Shown here piece after piece: positions 8,302 through 17,013 of a stretch of DNA of 56,765 bases (within the stretch, counting starts at the first letter, position 1; every line of letters begins with the position of its first letter). The stretch is from Nostoc sp. CHAB 5844 (GTDB lineage: Bacteria > Cyanobacteriota > Cyanobacteriia > Cyanobacteriales > Nostocaceae): positions 1 to 56,765 of the forward strand of contig NZ_JAIVFW010000050.1 of the NCBI RefSeq assembly GCF_020829595.1. Reading direction: 5' to 3'. The notes below the pieces were generated by a model. The model was not told where the DNA came from, made no database searches, and worked only from the letters and a program-made list of their open reading frames with translations. The position numbers were made by a program, and so were the translations under genes.

Positions 8302-8697
8302 TTAAAATGCATCTTCTGTAATCAAACTAGCTCTGCGAAAATAAGAAGCCGAATTTAGTCCCATTGCTTTGCAGTGTTCGGCACATTTACGGCAAATAGC
8401 TGCACAATACATCATTGTAGGGTCTTGACTCATTTGCTCACAAGTCATTGCTGTGCGATCGCACATTTCGGCACACAAACTACAAGCATTGCCCATAAAC
8501 TCTGAACCGTCGTTCATCATATTGACGCACATCATGCACATTTCTGCACAGTCGCGCATCATCGACATCATAGCCATGTCCATGTATTTACCCCCTTTAG
8601 TTTTGCAGTATTGGAGGGTATCAATACAAATAGTGTGGCATTCGATACAGGTTTCTCTGGTAGCTTCTACTGCGGTAAGTATAGATTCAGTCATCAT
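8302..8697 (-). CDS. Four-helix-bundle copper-binding protein (DUF326/Csp-like)
   Basis: This 131-residue protein has 15 cysteines and more than a dozen methionines. Many cysteines are spaced CxxxC along predicted helices, as in CIECHTICIDTLQYC, DCAEMCMMC, ACSLCAEMC and AAICRKCAEHC. This is the pattern of DUF326 proteins. The Csp copper-storage members of that family fold as a four-helix bundle whose inner face is lined with Cys thiolates that bind Cu(I). There is no signal peptide, so a cytosolic (Csp3-like) location is expected. No copper ATPase or metal regulator gene adjoins it. Binding of copper is inferred from the family. Confidence 0.9.
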   Translation of the reverse strand: MMTESILTAVEATRETCIECHTICIDTLQYCKTKGGKYMDMAMMSMMRDCAEMCMMCVNMMNDGSEFMGNACSLCAEMCDRTAMTCEQMSQDPTMMYCAAICRKCAEHCKAMGLNSASYFRRASLITEDAF

Positions 8698-9308
8698 AAG
8701 AGTAATTTCCTAAAAACTTAAATGCTGTGAGATAGTTGGCTTAATTAGCAAGGTAAAGGTTTATTTTTCGGAATTCAATAGCTGGCTAAATTCCTAGAAC
8801 TAGAAGATCACTAAATCTATGAACTTGCTGTAAATTAAGCTGCTGGGAGAGATTTGTTCTCAAGCGAATTAGCCAAAATCCTGACTAATTAAGGCTGGAA
8901 AATACTTCGTTTTTCGTCAAGCATGAATTATGAGAACTAATTTCCTACCTTAAAGCGGGACATTTACGGTGGCTTTGTCTGTATATTTCATTCTCACAAC
9001 ATGAGATTCTTCGGGTGAATGCATCCGTATTTGTCCATAACCATAATCCCTCAAATAAATATCTAATAAGGGTTTTGGGCATTTTCATTCGCAGTAGAAT
9101 GTTGAGAGAAAATATGCTATGAGTACATTTACTCTAATTTAGTAAATGTCAAAATTTCATGACTTTATTGCAAAATGTTGCATTGATTTGGCTCTGCTTA
9201 AGTCAACTCTTCCACTGCAATAGTTACAACCGTGAAGGTTTTTTCTCAAGGAAGATATTTCCTCAGCAGAGCTAATTACTAGATTTGGGATGAGTGTACG
9301 CCTAAGAA
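8698..9308. other. Intergenic region, no gene recognised
   Basis: This AT-rich interval lies between the upstream side of the copper-protein gene and the 3' end of the radical SAM gene. I see no open frame with coding character, no strong stem-loop with a T tract, and no known RNA motif. Confidence 0.5.
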
Positions 9309-10964
9309 CTAAGGACGTATTTTTTGAGAATAAAACGAAGCTGATTCTTCGTTTTTGGCACAGTCTTGGGCAAACCTAATTAGATGATGCCCGACTAGCC
9401 CAACGTGAATTAAGTTCTCAATATTGCCTGCTTTCAGTGCGGGTTTGGCCATTTTCCAAAAAGTTTGACGATAGTTACCAAATACACCGACACGCAGCAA
9501 AATATTGGTTAAATAAGTTAAGCCTTTGCGAATATTTGCCCAGGAAGTCCGAGCGGGGCTGTTAGGTACAGCGATGCGGTTTGGATAAGTATGTTCTATG
9601 TTGTAAGCAAACCGCTGATATAAAAATTCTGGCTCATAAGCTGCGGTGATACAACGTCGCCACATCTCAACAACTTGCTGGTAGGGCAGCAAAAACTCAA
9701 CATTTGATTCACGACTTTCATCAAAGACGATCCGCCCTTCTGCTTCCAACCTCCGCCATAAAGGAGTTCTCGGCAGTGCATGAAGTAGGTTAATTGTCAA
9801 CATCGGAATTTGTGACAGACGAATAAATTCCAGAATTCGGTCGGCGGTTTCTGGTGTGTCTGTGTCTAAGCCGATGATGATTCCTGATACTACTTCCATG
9901 CCATAGCTATTCAAAACTTTAATGGCTTCCAAAATTGGCATACTGAGATTTTGGTCTTTGGAAATAGAGTGGAGAGCCTCTGGTTCTGGTGTTTCAATGC
10001 CGCAAAATACGGTACAAAAATAGGCTTCGCGCATCATTGCCAGCAATTTTGGACTTTGTGCCAGGTTGAGGGTGGCCTCGCAGGCAAATTGAATAGGATA
10101 GCCATTGCGCTTTTGCCAGTCAATTAAGTGAGGTAGCAACTTCATCGTGGCGCGGCGATCGCCCACAAAGTTATCATCAACAAAATACACTGCCCCCAAA
10201 TTGCCAGATTGGCGCATCGCATCAAGTTCAGCCACAACTTGCTCTGGGGTTTTCATGCGAGGATTTCTGCCATAGAGTTCTGGGATATCACAAAACTCAC
10301 AGCGATAAGGACAACCGCTAGAAAACTGGACATTTGCCAGAAAATAGTCATTGAGATTCACCAAATGATAAGCAGGTGTAGGGAACTCAGTCAGAGGTAA
10401 ACGTTCCTTGGTTTCAAAGCGAATTTGTTGTGGCGGACGTTCGTGATTGTGGTCAAGATACTCAATCATGCGATCGCTGGCATCGCCCAATTCACCCAAA
10501 TGTAAAATATCAAAGTTAGGATAATATTCTGGACAACCAGATACCGAAGGCCCTCCCACAACAGTAATTTTGCCTTCGTTGTGAGCCAGTTGATTAATAT
10601 GATTAATCTGTGGTTTTTGGATATGCATACCACTCACAATCACCACATCCGCCCATTGATAATCAGCTTTTTTGGCTGGATGTAAATTTTCATCAATAAA
10701 GCGGACTTCCCATTCTTGGGGTAAGTAGGCAGCCACAATCAAAATCCCTTGGGGTGGCATAAAAGCCCGAACATTCCCCATAAGTGGATAAGCGTGATGA
10801 AACGTACCAAAAGAACGGCTGTACTTGGGAAAGATGCAGAGAATGCGTCGATGATTTGTCGGAACGTAGCGAGCTTTTTTAGTGGTAGGAGCGGTTACCA
10901 AATCAGCCGCTACAGGAATTTGGTTCTCAAAAGACTTTAGTTGCACAGTCATTGCCAATTTCAC
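9309..10964 (-). CDS. B12-binding radical SAM protein, HpnP-like
   Basis: The protein has 551 residues. An N-terminal cobalamin-binding-type domain (about 40-190) contains VVIVSGMHIQKPQI and GPSVSGCPEYYP. The radical SAM core that follows has the CxxxCxxC cluster site in GCPYRCEFCDIPELYG. After VVSGIIIGLDTDTPETADRI comes a C-terminal domain of the DUF4070 type. This architecture and the N-terminal motif FGTFHHAYPLMG resemble HpnP, the hopanoid C-2 methylase. Cyanobacteria carry several paralogues of this architecture, so the substrate remains uncertain. The start at 10964 is followed by a second ATG four codons on. The gene is monocistronic, and no other hopanoid gene is in the window. Confidence 0.85.
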   Translation of the reverse strand: MKLAMTVQLKSFENQIPVAADLVTAPTTKKARYVPTNHRRILCIFPKYSRSFGTFHHAYPLMGNVRAFMPPQGILIVAAYLPQEWEVRFIDENLHPAKKADYQWADVVIVSGMHIQKPQINHINQLAHNEGKITVVGGPSVSGCPEYYPNFDILHLGELGDASDRMIEYLDHNHERPPQQIRFETKERLPLTEFPTPAYHLVNLNDYFLANVQFSSGCPYRCEFCDIPELYGRNPRMKTPEQVVAELDAMRQSGNLGAVYFVDDNFVGDRRATMKLLPHLIDWQKRNGYPIQFACEATLNLAQSPKLLAMMREAYFCTVFCGIETPEPEALHSISKDQNLSMPILEAIKVLNSYGMEVVSGIIIGLDTDTPETADRILEFIRLSQIPMLTINLLHALPRTPLWRRLEAEGRIVFDESRESNVEFLLPYQQVVEMWRRCITAAYEPEFLYQRFAYNIEHTYPNRIAVPNSPARTSWANIRKGLTYLTNILLRVGVFGNYRQTFWKMAKPALKAGNIENLIHVGLVGHHLIRFAQDCAKNEESASFYSQKIRP

Positions 10965-11167
10965 CAGAAAAATGAGCAGCTAATTTCGGCACTAAATTGT
11001 CAAATTAGCTGTAATTTTAAATAGCTTACTGTGATATTTTAAAATTCTGTAACTGTCCAGATATACACCTTTTTCTAGAAGCACGACGTGATTGGGTATG
11101 GACAAGACAGATTCTCATGTCATGAATTTGATTGATTTTCTTTTGCGTTCTGTTTGGGCAGATAGTA

Positions 11168-11188
11168 GCGATCGCAAATTGCGATCGC
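11168..11188. repeat. Twin HIP1 sites forming a near-palindrome
   Basis: Two GCGATCGC octamers are separated by five bases (AAATT) in the otherwise unannotated 10965-11391 interval. HIP1 is the abundant octamer of many cyanobacterial genomes. The rest of this interval shows no gene or terminator I can support. Confidence 0.8.
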
Positions 11189-11391
11189 CAGCCGCACCGC
11201 CAAAAGAAAAGAGCGATCGTTCCAGAACAAACAGTCATCTACGTATTTTTTACAAGCAAAAAAGTAGCATGACTCCCAGCATTTACCACAAATTCCTAGC
11301 ATTAATAACGCCAGAGCCGAGCAACCTGGTGGCTATTCATTACCAGTTAAAGACAATGTCAAAGTCAAAAAAAGTACAGTAGGCAAAAGAA

Positions 11392-12693
11392 GTGGTAAGA
11401 CAACAGGAGTCTAGAAAGGCAATTGTTGGACAACATTCCCTATCAGTTGGAATACTAGTGGATCTAGAGTGGGGATTGTATGCCGGTGGTCATGTGAAGT
11501 GTTGGGAGCGATTTGCGGCAGCGGCAATTGATTTTCCCAACTTAGACTTGACAATTTATTACTTGGGGCAGAAGCAAAAAGAAGTGACGATTGCTCCTAA
11601 TGTGCGTTACCGCATCTTACCGCCCATGCTGGGAACTAGTCAATTTCCATTTCTGCATGAACGTTCCCGAAATACAGACTTAGCTCCATATCATTTAGGT
11701 CTAGCTCGACAACTCCGGCAGCACGATGTTTTACATATCACAAGTGCCTTTAGCTTTTCTCGTACAGCCCACTGTATAGCTAAAAAGTACAAAATTCCTT
11801 TGGTATGTTCTACACATACAGATCTAGGCAGTTTCACCCGAATTTACTCTCAGCAAATTATTAGCCGCATTTTAGGTTCAAAATGGTTAGTAAATCTGGT
11901 CTGGGAACGCGGGAAATTAGGTGAGCGCTTAGAAAAGCAAATGATTCGGCGATGGCATAGCCTGATTGGCGATAGCGATTGGGTCTTACTTTCTAAACAA
12001 GAAGACTTCCCTTTGATCCAAAAATATGTATCTGATGCTCGCTTGTCTCGACTACGAAGAGGCATCGATAAACAGCGATTTCACCCGCAGCATCGCGATC
12101 GCCATCTTCTCCAAACAACTTTTGGCATCCCTCCTGAAGTCCCTGTACTTTTGTTTGTGGGTCGAGTAGATGACAGCAAACGCATCATGATCTTGGCTCA
12201 AGCAGCCCGTCATTTGCTAAAACAGGGATACTCTTTACACGTTCTGATCGTGGGTGAAGGTACTGCTAAAGCAAAGGTGCAACAACTTCTGGAACCACAA
12301 GTAACACTGTCCGGTGCGTTACCTCAGGAAAGCCTTTCTTGGATATATGCGAGTGCAGATATGTTTGTGTTTCCCTCAGACAGCGAGATATCCCCTAATG
12401 TGGTATTGGAAGCAAAATCATCAGGGCTACCTGTCTTTGTTGCTGCTCATGGTGGAAGTGTTCAGTTTGTACAGCAATCGGGTATTGATGGCATCGTGGT
12501 TTCAGACCCCAGTCCTCAAAGTTGGGCAGACGCTCTCACCCCTTATCTAAACGACTTAAGGATGCGCTTGAGAGTTAGCCATGCGGCTCGCAATCATATT
12601 GAACAGTGTCATCCTTCCTGGAAAGAGGTTTTTCAAGCGGATTTACTACCAGTATGGCAAACAATGAAATTTATCTCACATACTAAGCTTTGA
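11392..12693 (+). CDS. Glycosyltransferase family 4 protein
   Basis: This 433-residue protein has the GT-B layout. The N-terminal domain contains the loop WGLYAGGHVKCWERF. The C-terminal domain contains LLFVGRVDDSKR, LIVGEGTAKAKV, a Rossmann-type nucleotide-sugar site, and the signature DMFVFPSDSEISPNVVLEAKSSG, whose EX7E-like acidic pair is characteristic of GT4. Such enzymes transfer a sugar from a nucleotide donor with retention of configuration, often to a lipid or exopolysaccharide acceptor. No hydrophobic segment is present, so it should be cytosolic or peripheral. The start is a GTG with a weak purine-rich site (AAAAGAA), so a slightly different start is possible. The acceptor is unknown. 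Confidence 0.85.
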   Translation: MVRQQESRKAIVGQHSLSVGILVDLEWGLYAGGHVKCWERFAAAAIDFPNLDLTIYYLGQKQKEVTIAPNVRYRILPPMLGTSQFPFLHERSRNTDLAPYHLGLARQLRQHDVLHITSAFSFSRTAHCIAKKYKIPLVCSTHTDLGSFTRIYSQQIISRILGSKWLVNLVWERGKLGERLEKQMIRRWHSLIGDSDWVLLSKQEDFPLIQKYVSDARLSRLRRGIDKQRFHPQHRDRHLLQTTFGIPPEVPVLLFVGRVDDSKRIMILAQAARHLLKQGYSLHVLIVGEGTAKAKVQQLLEPQVTLSGALPQESLSWIYASADMFVFPSDSEISPNVVLEAKSSGLPVFVAAHGGSVQFVQQSGIDGIVVSDPSPQSWADALTPYLNDLRMRLRVSHAARNHIEQCHPSWKEVFQADLLPVWQTMKFISHTKL

Positions 12694-13248
12694 TATCTCT
12701 AGAGATACACAGCCATAGCACTTTGATTTGATATGGTTATGCTAATTTAGCGCCATCAAAACCACCTCTTATACCAATTTTGGATTTTGGATTAAAAATC
12801 TTGATTCATAAATTATTTCAGACTAGGACTGATATCATGTTCGCTAAATTACCCATAATTCCCTGAGAACCCCACCCCGCCAACACTGCGCTTTGTCTCC
12901 CCTCCCTGCTTGCTCTGAGGGGTGTTTTTATTATTGTCATGCTATTAGCTGATTATGACTGTGAATAAGGAGGTGATTTATACATTCAACATGAGCTATT
13001 CAAGCGGAGAGTGAGCGATCGCCATTTGTAAACAACCAGTCAAAATTGGACGGTTTGGCTAGTAAACTGCGGGTTAAATTTGCCAAAATTCCGACTCTGT
13101 ATCGGTTATGGCTGAATAAATAAAATAGATGTATTATGGAAAGTTGCTATGTAAAATTAAAAAGTCCTAAAAAATTAAAAATTACTAACACTTCTGGCGA
13201 ACAGTGCTAGAGTTTCAAAAATTCATCAAAAATTTTCAGCGGGTATCA
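12694..13248. other. Intergenic region with no recognised gene
   Basis: It contains a pyrimidine-rich patch (about 12860-12930) resembling the interior of the element at 7043-7367 but without that element's terminal repeats. The TCAGACTAGGACTGATATCATG segment near 12822 may be a decayed repeat. I see no coding frame. Confidence 0.4.
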
Positions 13249-15450
13249 ATGCTGAAGCAACTAAAGAAAAACCAGGTTCCTTTAATTATTGGCGCGGCAG
13301 TGTTTGCCTTTTCAGCTGGGGCAATGGTGGCAGCACCTGAGATTGGCAAAACTTTCGGTCAATGGCTCAAATTAGCTAAAAATCAGCCAGAACAGCTATC
13401 CCAAGCAGGTAAAGTTAAATCTGCTGTGTTCCCGTTGGTAGCGCAATCTCCAGTGGAACGAGCCGCGAAACTAGAAGCGATCGCCAAAGGATTTGCTTCA
13501 GCAGACCGCAATCGCGCCCGCTATCTTTTAGCTAGTGATTTAATTGAAACTAGAGATGCTCAACAAGCCCTTGATTTACTGACGGGATTGGAAAAAGATT
13601 ATCCTGTGTTAGCGCCATACATATTGCTGAAACAAGCTCAAGCACAGGATATTTTAGGGCAACAAGGCAAAGCTTCCGATCTGCGGCGAAAAGTTCTGAA
13701 AGTATATCCCAAAGAAGTAGGGGCGGCGAAGGCGCTGTATTTAATTGGTCAACCGGAAACTCAAGATACTGCGATCGCGCAATTTCCCTCTCACCCCCTC
13801 AGTTGGGAAATTATTCGCAAGCGCTTGCAAGAAAACCCCAAGCAGTCGCAGTTACAATTAATCTTGGCGAAATATGCTTACAATCAACCGGGGATAGTTG
13901 GAATATTAGATCAGTTGGTGAGACAGCCAAATCTCAAATCCGCAGATTGGGAAGTAATTGGTACAGCTTATTGGGAAAATACGCAATTTCGCAAAGCGGC
14001 GATCGCTTATACTAAAGCACCAAAAACACCTCAAAATCTTTACCGGATAGCACGGGGGTTACAGGTAAGCGGCCAAAGCCAAGACAGAGAAAAAGCGATC
14101 GCAGTATACAAGCAACTAGTGGAGCAATTTCCGGAAGCACGAGAAAAGGGAACTGCATTATTACGTCTGGCAGACACAGCAAAAACTCGCAAAGATGCCC
14201 TACCATATCTCAACCAAGTCATAGCGCAATTCCCAGAACAAGCACCGACAGCACTAGCAACCAAAGCCAAAATTCTCCCAGGTCTCAACGATCAAAAATC
14301 GGCTCAACAAGCTTGGGATTTACTTCTTAGCAAGTATGGCAACTCCGATGAAGCAGCAGAATACCGTTGGAAAATTGCCCAAGATAAAGCCAAAGCCAAC
14401 GATTATGTCACCGCTTGGGAATGGGCGCAACCAATTACCACAAATAACCCCAACAGCATATTGGCTCCCAGAGCAGGTTTTTGGGTAGGTAAATGGGCAA
14501 TTAAACTGGGCAAGCAACAAGAAGCTAAAACGGCTTTTGAGTATGTAATTAGCCAGTTCCCTCAATCTTATTATGCCTGGCGATCGGCCAACATCCTGGG
14601 GCTGAATGTCGGCAACTTTAACAATGTGCGGCAACTAAATCCTGAAGTAGTTCCGCACCAACGTCCCGTCCCGACTGCCGGCTCAGACACCTTCAAAGAA
14701 TTGTATTTGTTAGGTCAAGATCGTGATGCTTGGTTGCAATGGGAAACAGAATTTCTCAACAAAAAGCAGCCGACAGTTGCAGAACAATTCACTGAAGGGT
14801 TGATGCGCCTCGCTAGAGGAGAAAATCTTTCGGGAATAGACATAATTTCTAAATTGGAAGATAGGGACACACCCGAAGAACAAACTCAATATCAAGCCTT
14901 AAGTAAACAAATCATTTACTGGCAAGCCCGTTATCCTTTTCCCTATCTCAAAGAAATTGAAAAATGGTCTGCCGAACGTCAACTGAATCCCCTACTAGTC
15001 ACCGCTTTAATTCGGCAAGAGTCGCGGTTTGAGCCTGCGATTAAATCAGTTGTTGGTGCGACAGGGCTGATGCAAGTACTACCCAGTACAGGTAAATGGA
15101 TAGCTTCAAAAAATAATTTGGATAGCAAAACAATTGATTTAACAATTCCTAACGACAACATTATGTTGGGTACATTGTATTTGGATTATACCCATCAGCA
15201 GTATGGTAATAATTCGTTGCTGGCTATAGCTAGTTATAATGCTGGCCCTGGCAATGTTTCTAAATGGCTGCAAACTCTTCCTAAAGAAGATCCTGATGAA
15301 TTTGTCGAAGAAATACCTTTTGATGAAACGAGAAATTATGTTCGACAAGTTTTTGGTAATTACTGGAATTATCTACGACTGTACAACCCAGAAATTTCCA
15401 GCGTAGTAGCAAAATACTCAACTGCACACCCAAAATTACCAAACCAGTGA
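13249..15450 (+). CDS. slt: Soluble lytic murein transglycosylase (Slt-like)
   Basis: From the ATG at 13249 the protein has 733 residues. This start places a hydrophobic signal or anchor (PLIIGAAVFAFSAGAM) near the N-terminus; a GTG at 13204 would add 15 residues. The long middle region is built of helical TPR-like repeats (about 60-560), as in Slt70. The C-terminal SLT domain begins about residue 575, with the catalytic Glu in ALIRQESRFEP. It continues with the family motifs GATGLMQVLPSTGKW and ASYNAGPGNVSKW, and ends with the NYVRQVFGNYWNYL motif. The enzyme cleaves the MurNAc-GlcNAc bond of peptidoglycan to give 1,6-anhydro ends. It is monocistronic and followed by a symmetric stem-loop. 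Confidence 0.9.
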   Translation: MLKQLKKNQVPLIIGAAVFAFSAGAMVAAPEIGKTFGQWLKLAKNQPEQLSQAGKVKSAVFPLVAQSPVERAAKLEAIAKGFASADRNRARYLLASDLIETRDAQQALDLLTGLEKDYPVLAPYILLKQAQAQDILGQQGKASDLRRKVLKVYPKEVGAAKALYLIGQPETQDTAIAQFPSHPLSWEIIRKRLQENPKQSQLQLILAKYAYNQPGIVGILDQLVRQPNLKSADWEVIGTAYWENTQFRKAAIAYTKAPKTPQNLYRIARGLQVSGQSQDREKAIAVYKQLVEQFPEAREKGTALLRLADTAKTRKDALPYLNQVIAQFPEQAPTALATKAKILPGLNDQKSAQQAWDLLLSKYGNSDEAAEYRWKIAQDKAKANDYVTAWEWAQPITTNNPNSILAPRAGFWVGKWAIKLGKQQEAKTAFEYVISQFPQSYYAWRSANILGLNVGNFNNVRQLNPEVVPHQRPVPTAGSDTFKELYLLGQDRDAWLQWETEFLNKKQPTVAEQFTEGLMRLARGENLSGIDIISKLEDRDTPEEQTQYQALSKQIIYWQARYPFPYLKEIEKWSAERQLNPLLVTALIRQESRFEPAIKSVVGATGLMQVLPSTGKWIASKNNLDSKTIDLTIPNDNIMLGTLYLDYTHQQYGNNSLLAIASYNAGPGNVSKWLQTLPKEDPDEFVEEIPFDETRNYVRQVFGNYWNYLRLYNPEISSVVAKYSTAHPKLPNQ

Positions 15451-15462
15451 TTTTTAAAACAA

Positions 15463-15503
15463 TTACCGAAAAAGCTGAGAGAATTTTGAGACTTTTTCGG
15501 TAA
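15463..15503. terminator. Stem-loop between convergent genes
   Basis: TTACCGAAAAAG (15463-15474) and CTTTTTCGGTAA (15492-15503) form a perfect 12-bp stem. It lies between the lytic transglycosylase (+) and the PEP-CTERM gene (-) and contains A/T runs on both strands, so it may serve both directions. Confidence 0.7.
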
Positions 15504-15569
15504 ATTCAGGTATTGTAATTCTGCTTTAGCAGAAGGATGTCTGAGGTTTGAATTAACGTTTTTTCAAAG

Positions 15570-16196
15570 TCAATTTTGACTTGTAGAGCCACATTTTCTT
15601 TTCATAGCAATACCAAAACCAGCCGCTGTCAAGGTACCAAGAATAGTCAAAGGTTCGGGTACAGATGCTCCTGTTGATTGAGTAAAGTTGGCGTAAGTTA
15701 CATCGCTAAAATATAAGGTAGAAGCACCGAATGGCCCTACTCTAGCCAAACCAATATCATCAACATTTACTAACCCACGCCACCAGCCGACTCCACCACC
15801 ACCAAAAATAAAGGGAATATTCCACGCATGAGATAAATTTCCATCTGTATCTTCTACTTGCCAAAAGGCATGACCTGATGAGTCATAGAAATTAATTAAG
15901 GTTTGCCAGAGGGTTGTGCTGGCCTTTTGGGCATCATCAGAATCATTATAGAAAGTTGTAATTCCTCTGGTTGTAGGGGATAAATCTTCAAAAGTTCCAG
16001 ATATAAAAGTTACATCATACTTTTTGTTTAAAATTTCTAAGCCTTTGATAGCCTTTAAAGCATTATTTTCCTCATCAAGAATAAATGTTGGCCCGTTTTC
16101 GTCAGGAGTAATGCTAAAAGCTTCAGCCTTAGTTATCAAACCACCGCACATGAGTGCGAATACTGCCGTTGCAACAGCTAGAGATTTTTTGCTCAT
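15570..16196 (-). CDS. PEP-CTERM sorting-domain protein
   Basis: The protein has 208 residues with a signal peptide (MSKKSLAVATAVFALMCGG, cleavage probably after KAEA near residue 26). Its C-terminal tripartite sorting signal consists of VPEP at about 182, a hydrophobic stretch (LTILGTLTAAGFGIA) and the basic end MKRKCG. PEP-CTERM proteins are processed by exosortase, usually in exopolysaccharide-forming bacteria. The mature region, with FGGGGVGWWRGLVNVDDIG, is not recognised. A second PEP-CTERM gene or exosortase is not present here. The call is firm for the sorting signal and open for the function. Confidence 0.9.
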   Translation of the reverse strand: MSKKSLAVATAVFALMCGGLITKAEAFSITPDENGPTFILDEENNALKAIKGLEILNKKYDVTFISGTFEDLSPTTRGITTFYNDSDDAQKASTTLWQTLINFYDSSGHAFWQVEDTDGNLSHAWNIPFIFGGGGVGWWRGLVNVDDIGLARVGPFGASTLYFSDVTYANFTQSTGASVPEPLTILGTLTAAGFGIAMKRKCGSTSQN

Positions 16197-16566
16197 ATTT
16201 TAGGTAGGGTCAATTTTTTGACGTTTATTAGCTGTATCTTTTTGAGCTAAGTTTCTTTTACCGCGTTTCTCTAGCAATTAGCAACATTTAAGTAAATTTT
16301 TTACAAAAAATTTACTAGTTTAGGCAAAATTATTATTAATCTTACATAAATTTAAGTTTTAATATTTGGTTTTGTTGATAATTTTATAGCTTTTATATTA
16401 CTTGCAAATATTTATACTTAATTTCTAGCAGCTTATTGCCATAAACTACATTTTGCATCAGCTATTTTATGCCAATTAAAATCAAGTGGGCAATGCTCAA
16501 AATTAGAGATTACATGACAAGATGAGATTAATTGTCAATTAAAGGGAGCGATCGCTTCCATAACTC

Positions 16567-16710
16567 TGACTTTTCACGTCATGTGGAAAAGCCGACGAAA
16601 AACCTAACCCCCTAGCCCCCTTCCCGACGCGGGAAGGGGGAAGATTCAAAGTCTCTCTCCTTGTAGGAGAGAGATTTAGAGAGAGGTTTTCCAGATCCCG
16701 TGAAAAGTCA
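16567..16710. mobile_element. 144-bp MITE with 12-bp terminal inverted repeats
   Basis: TGACTTTTCACG (16567-16578) and CGTGAAAAGTCA (16699-16710) are perfect inverted repeats. The nonamer CCATAACTC occurs directly outside on both sides (16558-16566 and 16712-16720), consistent with a target-site duplication offset by one base. The interior (about 16605-16690) is a C-rich then G-rich snap-back repeat of a kind scattered in cyanobacterial genomes. No coding capacity is present. Confidence 0.75.
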
Positions 16711-16759
16711 GCCATAACTCCATCATTTCATACCATTTCACTAAAAATTTGATACATAT

Positions 16760-16838
16760 GTAGGTTGGGTTGAGGAACGAAACCCAACACCTCAAAGGCT
16801 TGTAAATGTTGGGTTTCACTGCGTTCAACCCCTACTAC
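16760..16838. repeat. Nested snap-back repeat with GAAACCCAACA stem
   Basis: GAAACCCAACA (16779-16789) pairs with TGTTGGGTTTC (16807-16817). An outer pair, GTAGG...TTGA against TCAACCCCTAC, extends the stem. The same inner stem occurs at 39313-39346, so it is a dispersed repeat. Confidence 0.75.
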
Positions 16839-16941
16839 GCATTTGTTTCATTTTTTTATGGAATTGGTATCACCTCCAAACATAAAATTTCCAGTTCAAA
16901 ACAGAAACATTTTCGTTTAGCAGGTGAAAAGCCGCTACAAA

Positions 16942-16970
16942 CAAAAAAAGGGCAGGCAATTTACCCACCC
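16942..16970 (-). terminator. Probable terminator of the transketolase gene
   Basis: Read on the minus strand, GGGTGGGT and GCCTGCCC pair (with G-U pairs) around a five-base loop and are followed by seven T residues. It lies about 44 bp beyond the tkt stop codon. Confidence 0.8.
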
Positions 16971-17013
16971 TCTGAAATTAAGAGAAATTAAGAGAATATG
17001 TTGGCTGTTGCGA

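Noticed and set aside
11026-11382. Short overlapping frames on both strands between the radical SAM and GT4 genes
   Set aside because: Their residues are Arg/Ser-rich from HIP1-containing DNA, they overlap one another, and none has a start site.
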